A DNA stretch of 64,000 bases. Origin: Bradyrhizobium sp. AUGA SZCCT0176. GTDB taxonomy: Bacteria; Pseudomonadota; Alphaproteobacteria; Rhizobiales; Xanthobacteraceae. A program made the translations under genes and the position numbers. Shown here one piece after another: positions 35,731 to 45,168 of this stretch. The notes beneath the pieces are model-generated. The model was not told the origin of the DNA and made no database searches. It saw only the letters and a program-made list of their open reading frames with translations. The stretch spans positions 806,001 to 870,000 of the forward strand of contig NZ_JAFCMB010000001.1 in assembly GCF_018130145.1 (NCBI RefSeq), given 5' to 3'. Numbering within the stretch: position 1 is the stretch's first letter; each line of letters begins with the position of its first letter.

Positions 35731-35982
35731 ATGACCGATCGCATCAAGATCATCTGCTCCAAATGCCGCAAGAATTTTCACGAGCGCGCGCAGCGACTGA
35801 AGCCAGGCTATCAGATGCAATGCCCTCATTGCATGAAGCTGATCACTTTCGACAGCGGTTCTGAAGACCCGGATATTCGACGTCCGCTGAAAGCTGCTCG
35901 AGATTTTCGTGCGAGGGCCGAGGAGGCGCTCGCACTGGCCCGAACGGCTACTCAGGGGCAGCGGCGCGATCCTGCATATTAG
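35731..35982 (+). CDS. Small zinc-ribbon protein
   Basis: An 83-residue protein with a CxxC-x17-CxxC zinc ribbon (IICSKCRKNFHERAQ ... MQCPHCMKLITFD) followed by a charged helical tail. Start at ATG 35731, with GGAGG five bases upstream; the longer frame from 35641 lacks a comparable site. It may be a DNA-, RNA- or protein-binding accessory. It lies 209 bp after the glycosyltransferase and may belong to the same transcript. Confidence 0.7.
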   Translation: MTDRIKIICSKCRKNFHERAQRLKPGYQMQCPHCMKLITFDSGSEDPDIRRPLKAARDFRARAEEALALARTATQGQRRDPAY

Positions 35983-36352
35983 TTAAGCTCGGCGGGCGAC
36001 GTCTGTCAGCCTCGCGCGCCCTACCCGCTGCAAGCCCTGTTCTTGTGGCACGAAAAGAGCGGCGGAATGGTCGCTCTGACCATGCCCGTTTCCAGAGGGC
36101 AACCGGAAGTCACCGGCGGAGGGCCAAACCGACGCTGATGACCGGGAACGGATGCGGACCGTTGGCCGCAGGCATCCCCGACAAAGGAACGCCGCTGGTT
36201 CAGGCGCGTTGAAAAAAGCGAAGCAAATCCATTCTGCCCGGTCGTGCTTGTGACGTCGCGGGGTGACGATTTGTCGGCTCAAGCCTTTTCCCCTGACGGC
36301 GAGCGAATGTCACGCCCAGGGCAGGGCTGGTCTGGTCGAACAGGTGGGAACA
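35983..36352. other. Intergenic region with repeat remnant
   Basis: No gene supported. Contains AACCGGAAGTCACCGGCGGA and GACGCTGATGACCGGGAACG, similar to degenerate remnants near 25570 and 28040. The 3' end provides the leader of the TAXI-like gene. Confidence 0.35.
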
Positions 36353-37543
36353 ATGAGGGTCTGCGGAGTGGTGCGGGTCGGTTTGTTGACCGCATTCATT
36401 GCAGCGGCTTGGCTCGGCCAACTGGTCCGGGAGGGCCTCGCCCAAACCCGACCATCCGTTTCTGCGAGTGAACCCGCCAAAGCGTCTGCGCCCAAGGCAA
36501 GTGCTCCCAGGAAGGAAGCGGGAGCAGCTGTGAGCCCCTACACCGCGGGATTGGTAACCGGTCCGCCGCAAAGCACCGAGTTCGCCATCACTCAGGACAT
36601 TGCGACCACGTTGGCCAGCGGCCAGGAGACCGGTCCTCGCGGCGAGGTCGCATTACGGGTGCTCCCAATGGTGGGAAACGGTGGCATCCGCAACATCCTG
36701 GACGTGCTTACGCTGGCGGGTGCGGACATGGCGATCGCGCCTGTCGTGCTGGTCGACCGGCTGCGGGAGACAAGGACGATCCCGGACATCCAGAACAAGC
36801 TCGTCTACATCACCCCGCTTTTTGTCGAAGAGTTCCATCTCCTCGCGCGACCTGAGATCAGAAGCCTGGCGGATCTTGAGGGAAAGACGGTCAATCTCGG
36901 CGAAGAAGGCAGTGCTGCCGCTGTGCTTGGCCGTGAGGTGCTCAACCGTCTGGAGGTGAAGTTCAGCGAATTGAACCTGGGGCTGGACGCCGCGCTGGAT
37001 GGGATGAGGAAGGGGCAAGTCTTCGCCAGCCTGCTGGTTTCGGGAAAACCGGTCAACGCCCTGGCCCGCTACGCGCAAATGGATGGGATTCACCTGCTGC
37101 CGATTCCCTATTCCCGGGCGCTGCAGCAAGATTATCTGCCATCGACGTTGCGCCGCGAGGATTACCCAAACATTGTTGTGACCGGTGAAAGCGTCGACAC
37201 GGTCGCGATCAAATGCGCCCTTTTCGCCTACAACTGGCCGGCCCGCAGCGAGCGGTTTCAGCTCCTGGAACATTTTGTCGAAACGCTGTTCTCGCGGTTT
37301 CCCGAATTTCTCGGTGACGCTCACCATCCCAAATGGCGAGAGGTGAATTTGCCTGAGGTGCTGCCTGGTTGGCGGCGATTTCGACCGGCAGAGCGCTGGC
37401 TCCAGCGGCAATCGGGCGGAGAGGCCGCGCTTCGCAAGGCGTTCGGCCGGTTCCTCGAGCAAAAGCCAACCAGCAATCCGCCGGACCGCGAAGAGTTGTT
37501 CCAGGACTTCATGCGGTGGCAAGAACGCAAGCAGGGCAGGTGA
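36353..37543 (+). CDS. Orphan TAXI-family (TRAP-associated) periplasmic binding protein
   Basis: A 396-residue exported protein: signal peptide (GVVRVGLLTAFIAAAWLGQL ... GLAQT), a low-complexity Ala/Lys linker, then a TAXI-like binding fold (AGLVTGPPQSTEFAITQDIA, MVGNGGIRNILDVLTLAGAD, RSLADLEGKTVNLGEEGSAA, VDTVAIKCALFAYN). No TRAP permease genes are present, and the C-terminus is longer than usual, with a basic region. In this setting it may sense or bind a polysaccharide-related ligand rather than feed a transporter (inference). Start at ATG 36353. Confidence 0.72.
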   Translation: MRVCGVVRVGLLTAFIAAAWLGQLVREGLAQTRPSVSASEPAKASAPKASAPRKEAGAAVSPYTAGLVTGPPQSTEFAITQDIATTLASGQETGPRGEVALRVLPMVGNGGIRNILDVLTLAGADMAIAPVVLVDRLRETRTIPDIQNKLVYITPLFVEEFHLLARPEIRSLADLEGKTVNLGEEGSAAAVLGREVLNRLEVKFSELNLGLDAALDGMRKGQVFASLLVSGKPVNALARYAQMDGIHLLPIPYSRALQQDYLPSTLRREDYPNIVVTGESVDTVAIKCALFAYNWPARSERFQLLEHFVETLFSRFPEFLGDAHHPKWREVNLPEVLPGWRRFRPAERWLQRQSGGEAALRKAFGRFLEQKPTSNPPDREELFQDFMRWQERKQGR

Positions 37544-37558
37544 GATTGGGAGATCACG

Positions 37559-38185
37559 ATGCGCAATGCGCTGGTGACCGCAGCTCTCGTCGCGTCACTC
37601 GGACTGATCGCCGATGTAAGGCAGCCTGCCGCCCAATTTGGCCAACTGCAATTTGGTCAACCGCAATCTGTTCAACCCCCGTTTGGTCAACCCCAATTTG
37701 ATCCAGCCCAACCCGCGGCGCCGCGGGTGCTCGCACCGACCAGGGTGCAAACGGCCGACAAGGTCGGAAAAACCAAAACAGCCGCTCGCAAAGTCGGCAA
37801 AGCGCACAGGAAGCACCACGTCGTTCGTCCGCCTCCAAATCAGCGGAAGATTGCCGAAAAGAACGGATACAAGCGCGTCAGCGATCTCGTGAATTTCCCA
37901 AAGTTCTTTCCCAGCCTGGGGGTCCTCTTTGTCAAACCCGAAACTCTGCCGCTCGGACCGTTCCTGTGCTTCGACCGCAAGGATCGCTTGGTGGCAACCG
38001 TGTATATGGTCCCGACAAGAGACATCGACGATCACAAGCCATTGGAGGCGTCGGGGTTCGCTGGCGCAGCGCTTGACCACGTCAGCATCTACTTCAACCC
38101 GGGTCACCCCGGAGTGGACGTGCCGCATTATCACATCGTGATCTGGCATGTGACCAGGAAGCAGGAAGCGCGTGTTGCAAAATGA
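37559..38185 (+). CDS. Exported protein with FGQ/QP repeats, DUF5602/TTHB210-like C-terminus
   Basis: A 208-residue protein 15 bp after the TAXI-like gene. A signal peptide (ALVTAALVASLGLIADV) is followed by a short imperfect repeat (QFGQLQFGQPQSVQPPFGQP) and a basic linker. The ~115-residue globular end has VLFVKPETLPLGPFLCFDRK, LVATVYMVPTRDIDDHK and HPGVDVPHYHIVIWHV; the histidines could bind metal. The match to the DUF5602 group is from memory and tentative. GGGAG precedes ATG 37559. Likely envelope protein of the same operon. Confidence 0.65.
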   Translation: MRNALVTAALVASLGLIADVRQPAAQFGQLQFGQPQSVQPPFGQPQFDPAQPAAPRVLAPTRVQTADKVGKTKTAARKVGKAHRKHHVVRPPPNQRKIAEKNGYKRVSDLVNFPKFFPSLGVLFVKPETLPLGPFLCFDRKDRLVATVYMVPTRDIDDHKPLEASGFAGAALDHVSIYFNPGHPGVDVPHYHIVIWHVTRKQEARVAK

Positions 38186-38264
38186 CGCGCGCAGCGTAAG
38201 CGTGGGAGGGACTGGACATCAGAACCGGCGTCCTGCCGCTTCCGACCTATCGGATTCTGACGGG

Positions 38265-38298
38265 AGTGGAGCGCCGCATGAACAAGGAGCGCTCCACT
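38265..38298. terminator. Bidirectional hairpin between convergent genes
   Basis: Perfect 10-bp arms AGTGGAGCGC and GCGCTCCACT around a 14-base loop, placed between the rightward exported-protein gene (stop 38185) and the leftward leader-peptide gene (stop 38319). The position suits termination from both sides; there is no strong T-run. Confidence 0.55.
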
Positions 38299-38318
38299 GC
38301 ATAAACGAAGGACTAGCC

Positions 38319-38528
38319 TTACTTTCCGCCCCTGGGCTTTATTCCCTTCAGCGTGCCTTGCGGCTCTGCGATTCCCTCGGCGATCTTGTCGAGGCCCATC
38401 CGAATTCCCGTTCCAGCAAGGAACGAGCCTACAACGACAGCGATATAAGCAAAGCCGCCTGATACAGCGTCAAGTTCGTGGTCAGCAAGAGGACGCATCG
38501 TGTTCATATCTGCCGAATAGGTCTGCAT
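38319..38528 (-). CDS. Double-glycine leader peptide, bacteriocin-like
   Basis: A 69-residue peptide. The first 25 residues end in LADHELDAVSGG, a textbook GG leader (L-x3-EL-x2-V-x-GG) for C39-peptidase ABC exporters. The 44-residue core begins FAYIAVVVGSFLAGTGIRMG and ends basic (KGIKPRGGK); its small-residue pattern suggests a membrane-active or membrane-associated peptide like class IIb bacteriocins. ATG 38528 has GGTGGAG six bases upstream; an upstream in-frame ATG at 38564 is less favoured. No C39 exporter or immunity gene is in the window. A perfect CRP-type site lies 80 bp upstream. Confidence 0.7.
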   Translation of the reverse strand: MQTYSADMNTMRPLADHELDAVSGGFAYIAVVVGSFLAGTGIRMGLDKIAEGIAEPQGTLKGIKPRGGK

Positions 38529-38607
38529 GACTGGCTCCACCATTTTGGTTGGGGTCGGGATCATCCAGACCGTGCAATGATGCGTAAAGCAGGTGCGGGA
38601 GGGGTGT

Positions 38608-38623
38608 TGTGACTAAAGTCACA
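38608..38623. promoter_or_regulatory. Perfect TGTGA-N6-TCACA palindrome, candidate CRP-family site
   Basis: TGTGACTAAAGTCACA matches both half-sites of the CRP/CAP consensus exactly. It lies 80 bp upstream of the leader-peptide ATG on the minus strand, leaving room for a promoter (TTTACG at about 38588-38583 would be a -10 if the site is centred at -41.5). Its regulator is not known. Alphaproteobacterial CRP-like proteins vary in site preference. Confidence 0.5.
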
Positions 38624-39113
38624 CTCGCGCTTTGCAGCGGTGATTGGCGAGGAAGGGCATGCATTTGCTGGCGCCTTCCTCTGCCAATGGCCAACTTCCA
38701 TAACACCCAACTTGCGATTCAATGTCCGCTACGATGGGGCGGGCTCATTTGGTCAGCGCAACACTCCAATCTTTTGGCAAAGATGGAGTGTGGGCATGAA
38801 GCAGCGACGGCGCATTAGTTGGCGGCTCAGCGATCCGAGATCTGGGATCGTTGGCAGGCCGGCGAGCCGATCCAACAGCCGTTTCGGACATGCCCGACCG
38901 CGCCGACGATGTTCCGTCCTTGTGATAGAAAGAATATGAAAGAGCGGATAAGATCCGGGACACTCAGTCCTCGCGGCGCCACCAGGCGCATGCCCTCATG
39001 GGTTCGCCCGCGGCTATGTCGAAGATGTCGGCTGACTGTGAAGTAGTTTACATTCCCGTGCTCTTGGCCCGGGCTAAGATGGCGGAAGGCTGCTTTCTTG
39101 AAGGAGGCGTCAG
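38624..39113. other. Intergenic region without supported gene
   Basis: Several short frames exist but none has a ribosome-binding site or protein-like composition. The right end supplies AAGGAGG for the small gene at 39114. Confidence 0.35.
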
Positions 39114-39380
39114 ATGCTCGAGACAATCAAATGGAATTCCCGATATAGCGCTCGCGGATGGGTGACGATGGCTGGCGCGCTCGTTGTCCAACTCCGCGCA
39201 CTGAATGCATTGCGACAGAAGGGTGAAAGCAAACCAAGGCCGCCACTCTGGAAACACTTCGACGACACCCATCATTGGGACTCAAGCGCGGAGGAATGGG
39301 TTCCCAACGATGATCATGATCGTGCAACGCATCATGCGTCCCGCACGCCGAATTCCGAGACTCAGGATCCCTCTCGCTGA
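39114..39380 (+). CDS. Small hypothetical protein
   Basis: An 88-codon frame with a near-ideal AAGGAGG six bases before ATG 39114. The N-terminal part (SARGWVTMAGALVVQLRALN) could be an amphipathic or weak membrane helix. The C-terminal half is His/Asp-rich and polar (FDDTHHWDSSAEEWVPNDDH). No family recognised. The good ribosome-binding site is the main support; codon use in the second half is less convincing. Confidence 0.4.
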   Translation: MLETIKWNSRYSARGWVTMAGALVVQLRALNALRQKGESKPRPPLWKHFDDTHHWDSSAEEWVPNDDHDRATHHASRTPNSETQDPSR

Positions 39381-39845
39381 CGGGCCCGTCGAGCGGTGCG
39401 GGCGCGACAAGCGGCTGGATCGAGATGTGCGTTGCTGCTGGCCGCTTGATGGTGGTCAAGCGATTGCCCGGCGTGGGCTCAGAGCCACCGGGTCGTTCCA
39501 CACGGATGGCAAGCCGCCGGTGTGTGGGCGGGTCTACTCATACGAGCCGCCGACCTTCCCGGCCCGTCGCTGTGCGACAAAACAACCCGACGGCCGCGCC
39601 CGGCGTAGCCTTGGCGACCTGTCCGCCGTAGCTCAACGAGCGAAGGCGGAAGTGAAGGCGGAAGTCGGGTAGATCATTTCTGATTATCAAAAATCGTGTC
39701 AAGCCCCCAAAATAAAAAATATTTCGCTTTTACAGAAGACAAATCAGGTGCATATGTTTCACCATCCCGTCCCACTCAGAGGGCGTCGGCCGTCGTCACG
39801 GACGTTGGACGGGTTGCGGTGGACGCTGAAGTCGCGACTGACGAG
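39381..39845. other. Intergenic region without supported gene
   Basis: Open frames here are short or Arg/Pro/Gly-rich without start signals. AT-richer sequence around 39690-39740 could hold a promoter but no consensus pair is convincing. Confidence 0.35.
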
Positions 39846-40110
39846 CGCGGCTGGGGCGTACGGCAAAGGCGCGTGGTCCTGACGCTCGCGATGGTGGCGT
39901 CAAGTTCTTGAGATGCTAACGCTTCTTGGGGCGACGGAGGCAAGAGGCCCGTTCTCCGGGGAGATCGCGTTATAAGCCGTAAAGCCATTGCGCAGGGAAG
40001 GCCGGGTGTTCTCCGCTGCCCTGTATGCTCGTGTGCACCTTGTTTTGTGCAAACCGCACGCGAGACCGCGGGTGCAGCGCGCACCCGGTCTTCCCTGCGC
40101 CCTCTCGTTT
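39846..40110. repeat. Long dispersed repeat, family R6 (copy 1)
   Basis: About 265 bp that matches the reverse complement of 55870-56145, by eye at about four of five bases. Shared blocks include TATAAGCCGTAAAGCCATTG, CGCAGGGAA, CTCCGCTGCCCTGTATGCTC, GAGACCGCGGGTGCAGCGCG and TTCCCTGCGCCCTC. The right part folds on itself (TTGCGCAGGGAA facing TTCCCTGCGC). It has no coding capacity I can support; type unknown. Confidence 0.8.
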
Positions 40111-40171
40111 CACGCAACGCGTCGCGAGATCGCGAAGGTGTCTTCAGTGCTCAGTGCAGCAACAAAGAACG

Positions 40172-40318
40172 CCCGTCGTCCCGGCCTTGAGCTCAGATGC
40201 GCAATTGCGCATCGGGGGACCCATAACCACAGGGAGAAGTTTTGCGAATGGTCTCTGCTACCGAGGCTTTATTGAGAGATCACGCGGTATGGGTCGCTGC
40301 GTTCGCAGGGACGACATG
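40172..40318. repeat. Intergenic palindromic repeat, family R3, with embedded 16-bp palindrome
   Basis: CGTCGTCCCGGCCTTGAGCT at the left and GCGGTATGGGTCGCTGCGTT ... AGGGACGAC at the right form the outer arms. Inside the left arm sits ATGCGCAATTGCGCAT (40197-40212), a perfect palindrome also found in other repeats of this window. Located just downstream of the leftward prs gene. Confidence 0.75.
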
Positions 40319-40338
40319 AAGAGGCGACGTTGCGCCTC

Positions 40339-41292
<954 letters not shown>

Positions 41293-41461
41293 CGAGGCCT
41301 CTCCCCGCGCCTTGCTGGATACGACGTTCAGCATCTGGGATACCTGTAAACCGGCGGGTTTCGATGCGCGAGGAGATATCAGGCAGGTGGCGCGGCTGGC
41401 AACCCGTCGCAGCTGTTTTCCCGGTTAAAAATGAGCCGATACGGGACTTTACGGGGTAGGC

Positions 41462-42088
41462 TTAATGGCTGCTGAAGCCGAGCGCGGCGACACCAAATAC
41501 ACCCTCGGCGGGTGCTGTCTGCTCCACACTCGCGACCGCGGAGCCGCGGCGGCCGGGCGAGGGGGCTGGCGCCGGCTGCGGTGCTTCCGGCGCGCCGTTG
41601 ATCATGCCGCTCAGGCCGCTAAGGCCGGCCTGCGCGATTTTCCGCAGCACGAGATCGTCGGCGGCGGCCCAGGCGTCGCGTCCGGCCTTGCCCGCCGGTT
41701 CCTCGCCGGACAGCCGCAGCGCGCGCTGCTGGTTGTTGTCGTAGACGTCCCAGACCCAGGCGATCATGGTCTTGCCGCGCACCACCTGCGCCGAGAGATA
41801 GCTGCGCACGCGGTAGGAGGCGCCGCCTTCGCGCGAGACGATCTGCAGGTTCCGCAGCTTCGATTCGCTGTCGATGACGCCGACCATGCGGTCGAAGACG
41901 TGCGGCGGCGGGCCGTCGATTGATTCAAAGGCCACGGTCGAGCCGCCGCCACTGGTCGCCATCGCGAACGATCCGCTCGCCGCGCCGCCACCGGCGCAGC
42001 CGCCAAGCGCACACGAAACGGCGAGCAGCGCCGCGGCGATAATCGCACGCGGGGATCGCAGGCAGGAGGCTGGGATGACGTCCCTCAT
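41462..42088 (-). CDS. Hypothetical lipoprotein
   Basis: A 208-residue protein with a signal sequence ending in a lipobox (AVSCALGGC, lipidated Cys). The mature part has FESIDGPPPHVFDRMVGVID, ASYRVRSYLSAQVVRGKTMI, AWVWDVYD, then a Pro/Ala-rich C-terminal tail. No family name recalled; similar lipoproteins occur beside prs in Bradyrhizobium. The Ser-rich region after the Cys is a typical tether. It is upstream of prs on the same strand with a 169-bp gap, so cotranscription is possible but not certain. Confidence 0.75.
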   Translation of the reverse strand: MRDVIPASCLRSPRAIIAAALLAVSCALGGCAGGGAASGSFAMATSGGGSTVAFESIDGPPPHVFDRMVGVIDSESKLRNLQIVSREGGASYRVRSYLSAQVVRGKTMIAWVWDVYDNNQQRALRLSGEEPAGKAGRDAWAAADDLVLRKIAQAGLSGLSGMINGAPEAPQPAPAPSPGRRGSAVASVEQTAPAEGVFGVAALGFSSH

Positions 42089-42234
42089 TGCCCTGCGATA
42101 TCGTTAAAATGCATTAAGGTCTAGGGCAGGGGATGGCGGCCTACTCAGAAAGCCCGGCGCTCTGGCAGGACAGCCACACCTGGTCGAACATTGGACCGGA
42201 CTCTCGCTTTATCGCCTGGCCAATCACGGCATTT

Positions 42235-43179
42235 TCACGATGGGGCCGCATCGGCGAGATGGTGCTTCATGGCGGTCGACATCCATTCCCATTCCCGGTT
42301 CGGGCTGCTACTCGGCGATTGGCCCCGCAGGATGGCAACCAACTCCCAATAGCGGCCCGCGCGCGCGTCATGGTAATCATATTTGGCACGCAACCAAGTT
42401 CGGAAATCCGGATCGGGCTTGCGCTGCGTGAGTCGGGCCGAGATTTCCACCCATTCCCTTGCAAGTGCCTGGCCGGCTTCCGAAGTCGGTTCAAGGCCGC
42501 GCGCGATGGCGTCCTTGGCCTTGACCAGGATGGCGTCGCCTTCGGTCTTCCAGGCGATGGGATCGAAGGTCGCGTCGTCCCAGATGTCCTTGGCATTGTT
42601 TCGCATGTTGGCCGCAAATTCGGGATCGCGCAGCATGCCCGAAAGCTCGATCCAGGCGTCACACTGCTCGGGCGTCGGGTCTTCGGGCAGTTCGGGGACG
42701 CTGTCTTCGATCATCTGGCGCATCCATTTGGGATCGATGTTCACGCCGTCAGAGACCCGTTCGTAATAAGCTTCGACGACGCTAAGCCGTTCATCGCGCG
42801 ACAATTTGGTCATGGTCCAGAATCTCCTCAAATCGGCTTCGGTCAGTTCGGGCGAACGAAGCGCCGCACGCAGCGCCGCCGCGATCCGGCGTTGCGCTGC
42901 GATTTCGGCCTCGAGCGCCCGCAGGCGAAGCGTCAGTGCTTCGGTCAGCGAAAGCTCCTTCGACAACACCTCGCGAATGGCATCGAGGCCGAGGCCGGCG
43001 TCCCGCAGGCAGCTGATAAGGTCGAGGCGGACGAGCTCGCTATCGGTGAAGACGCGATAGCCGCTCTCCGTTCGCCCTGCCGGCGGGAGCAGTCCCTGGT
43101 CCGAATAGAAGCGCAGTCGCCGAACGGACACTCCGCTGAGGCGCGACGCTTCGCCGATGCTGTAGGTTCGATGTGTCAT
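42235..43179 (-). CDS. MerR-family transcriptional regulator
   Basis: A 314-residue regulator. The MerR DNA-binding domain is at residues 1-75 (YSIGEASRLSGVSVRRLRFY, SDQGLLPPAGRTESGYRVF). A coiled-coil dimer helix (LRALEAEIAAQRRIAAALRA) follows, then a ~180-residue helical C-terminal domain with WELVAILRGQ near the end, possibly a TipAS-like effector domain. No metal-binding cysteine motif, so it is more likely a multidrug or small-molecule sensor than a metal sensor. Targets unknown; it has no divergent partner. Confidence 0.9.
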   Translation of the reverse strand: MTHRTYSIGEASRLSGVSVRRLRFYSDQGLLPPAGRTESGYRVFTDSELVRLDLISCLRDAGLGLDAIREVLSKELSLTEALTLRLRALEAEIAAQRRIAAALRAALRSPELTEADLRRFWTMTKLSRDERLSVVEAYYERVSDGVNIDPKWMRQMIEDSVPELPEDPTPEQCDAWIELSGMLRDPEFAANMRNNAKDIWDDATFDPIAWKTEGDAILVKAKDAIARGLEPTSEAGQALAREWVEISARLTQRKPDPDFRTWLRAKYDYHDARAGRYWELVAILRGQSPSSSPNREWEWMSTAMKHHLADAAPS

Positions 43180-43266
43180 GCCGCGGGTTGTGCAGCCTCC
43201 ACCCAGTGGAGAGTCAAGGCTGGATTCCAGCTCTCGGAGATGATTACGGAATTGCGCTGGCGGAAC

Positions 43267-44031
43267 TCAGTCGGTCAGCGCGATGGCGTGAACATGCCTT
43301 CCGTAATCCGGCTCTTTCCGATGCACCGAGCGGCGGTAGCTGTAGAAGCGTTCGTCGGAATAGGTGTCGACGCCGATGTCGTCGATGACAAGCACGCCGG
43401 CGTTTTCCAGCCGCATGCGGATGTAGCCGGCAAGGTCGAACATCGAATGGCCGGCGCGCTCGGAGGCAATGAAGTAGGCGGCATTGCCGGCGTCGGCATC
43501 CAGAAAACGTTCGACGAATTCGCCGCCGACCTCGTAGGAATGCTGGCGGATCAGGGGGCCGATCGCAGCGACCGTGCCGGTGCGGTCGGCGCCGAGTCTT
43601 TCCATCGCATCCACGGTGGATTCGATGATTCCGGTCAGCGCCCCCTTCCAGCCGGCATGGGCCGCGCCGATCACGCGGGCCGTGGGATCGACGAACAGGA
43701 TCGGCCCGCAATCGGCTGCGGTGACGCCGATCGCAAGGCCTTCGGTGCGGGTGACCAGGGCGTCGGCGCGCGGCTTGTCCCCGGTCCAGGGGCCGGTCGC
43801 CACCACGGCATCGGGCGAATGGATCTGATGCACGCTGATAAAACGATCCGGTGCGACGCCCATCTGCTCGGCCATCCGGCGGCGATTTTCCGCGACGTGG
43901 GCGGCATCATCGTTCGAGCCGAGGCCGCCATTGAGGCCCTCGTAAATTCCGCCGGATACGCCGCCCTCGCGGGTGAAGAAAGCGTGGCGCAGGCCCGGAA
44001 TGGCCGAAAGCAGCGACGATCCGTAGGTCAT
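43267..44031 (-). CDS. pgeF: Peptidoglycan editing factor PgeF (multicopper polyphenol oxidase / YfiH family)
   Basis: A 254-residue cytoplasmic protein. Family members remove wrongly incorporated L-Ser from UDP-MurNAc precursors, and were earlier called polyphenol laccases. Metal/active residues lie in SVHQIHSPDAV, TAADCGPILFVD and GAAHAGWKGAL (His, Cys, His). The opening LRHAFFTREGGVSGGIYEGLN (partly quoted) is typical. It overlaps the upstream methyltransferase gene by 4 bp, and lgt lies beyond that, forming an envelope-related operon. Confidence 0.92.
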   Translation of the reverse strand: MTYGSSLLSAIPGLRHAFFTREGGVSGGIYEGLNGGLGSNDDAAHVAENRRRMAEQMGVAPDRFISVHQIHSPDAVVATGPWTGDKPRADALVTRTEGLAIGVTAADCGPILFVDPTARVIGAAHAGWKGALTGIIESTVDAMERLGADRTGTVAAIGPLIRQHSYEVGGEFVERFLDADAGNAAYFIASERAGHSMFDLAGYIRMRLENAGVLVIDDIGVDTYSDERFYSYRRSVHRKEPDYGRHVHAIALTD

Positions 44032-45155
44032 GACGCCTCTTCGTCGGCAGATTCCTGTTCGTCGGACAGGCCCGCGACAGAGGTGAGATGCGGCTCCGTG
44101 ATCGCCAGCACCTTGAACATCGAGCCCATGCCGCCGCGGCCACTATCGGTCAGCCGCTTCAGCGCATTGGAAATATCGGCGGAAACTTCCGGTGTGGTCT
44201 TGCCCATCAGCGTCAATGCGCGGGTCTCGATGCCGAGCCGCTTGAGGAACTCGCCCTGCGTCACCGGACCGTGGGTGCGCGCGCCCATATCTTCGGCGGC
44301 GCGCACCAATGCCTGGAAATCGACATGAGCGGTCACGTCGGCCTGTCCTGGATTCTTCAGGGGATCGGTGAAGCTGTGGCGGGCGATGGCCTGGAAGGTG
44401 TCGCCGGCGTCGCTGCGCAGATGGCCGTAATCGATGATCAGCGCAGCGCCGTCCTGTTCGCGCACGCGCCTGGCGATCTTCATGATCTCGGCGTCGGGCC
44501 GCCATTCGAACACGGCGCCGATCGGGGCGGCACGCACCAGCGGCGGCAGCAGCACCTCGAAGCGGGGGGTCGGTTCGTCGGCGGCCGCGAATACCAGCTT
44601 GCCGCCGTCGTCGAGCTTGATCACGCGCTCATGCCAGCCGGTCTCACGCTTCACCACCTGGTGAATCGGCAGCACGTCGAAATACTCGTTGGCGAAAATG
44701 ACCGCAGGGCCCTCGGGCACGTCGTCGATGCTGTCGTGCCAGCTGAGATTGCGCACGCCCGACAGCGTCGCGCTTTGCTTCTCGCGCAGCACCGGATTGA
44801 TCTCGACGAGGTGTGTGCTGAGCGACTGATAGAGCGGCGGCAGCACCCGCAGCGCACGCAGCGCGTCCGCCATCATGGTGCCGCGGCCGGGCCCGAGCTC
44901 GACCAGCCGCAGCGTCGGCGGCGAGCCGATCGCCTTCCAGACCGAGGCGGCCCACAATCCGAGCAGTTCGCCGAACATCTGGCTTACTTCGGGCGCGGTG
45001 GTGAAATCGCCCTCCCGGCCGAGCGGATCGCGCGAGACGTAATAGCCGTGTTCGGGATGCATCAGGCACAATTCCATGTATCGCCAGACCGGCATCGGGC
45101 CTGACGATTGGATTAGCTTCCTGATCTCGGACTGCAGCGGCGAATATTCGGTCAC
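44028..45155 (-). CDS. SAM-dependent methyltransferase, MidA/NDUFAF7 family
   Basis: A 375-residue protein. The family arginine methyltransferase in mitochondria methylates the NDUFS2 subunit and is needed for complex I assembly; the bacterial role is inferred to be similar. Signatures are HPEHGYYVSRDPLGREGDFT, TAPEVSQMFGELLGLW, the SAM-binding VELGPGRGTMMADALR, and the conserved IDYGH. ATG overlaps are typical of an operon: it ends inside pgeF by 4 bp and starts 13 bp after lgt. Confidence 0.9.
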   Translation of the reverse strand: MTEYSPLQSEIRKLIQSSGPMPVWRYMELCLMHPEHGYYVSRDPLGREGDFTTAPEVSQMFGELLGLWAASVWKAIGSPPTLRLVELGPGRGTMMADALRALRVLPPLYQSLSTHLVEINPVLREKQSATLSGVRNLSWHDSIDDVPEGPAVIFANEYFDVLPIHQVVKRETGWHERVIKLDDGGKLVFAAADEPTPRFEVLLPPLVRAAPIGAVFEWRPDAEIMKIARRVREQDGAALIIDYGHLRSDAGDTFQAIARHSFTDPLKNPGQADVTAHVDFQALVRAAEDMGARTHGPVTQGEFLKRLGIETRALTLMGKTTPEVSADISNALKRLTDSGRGGMGSMFKVLAITEPHLTSVAGLSDEQESADEEAS

Positions 45156-45168
45156 GGCCTGCCTTGCC

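Noticed and set aside
42133..44328. 731-codon open frame on the plus strand
   Set aside because: It is antisense to merR and pgeF, both with clear family motifs, and its composition (His/Arg/Gly-rich) is that of a high-GC shadow.
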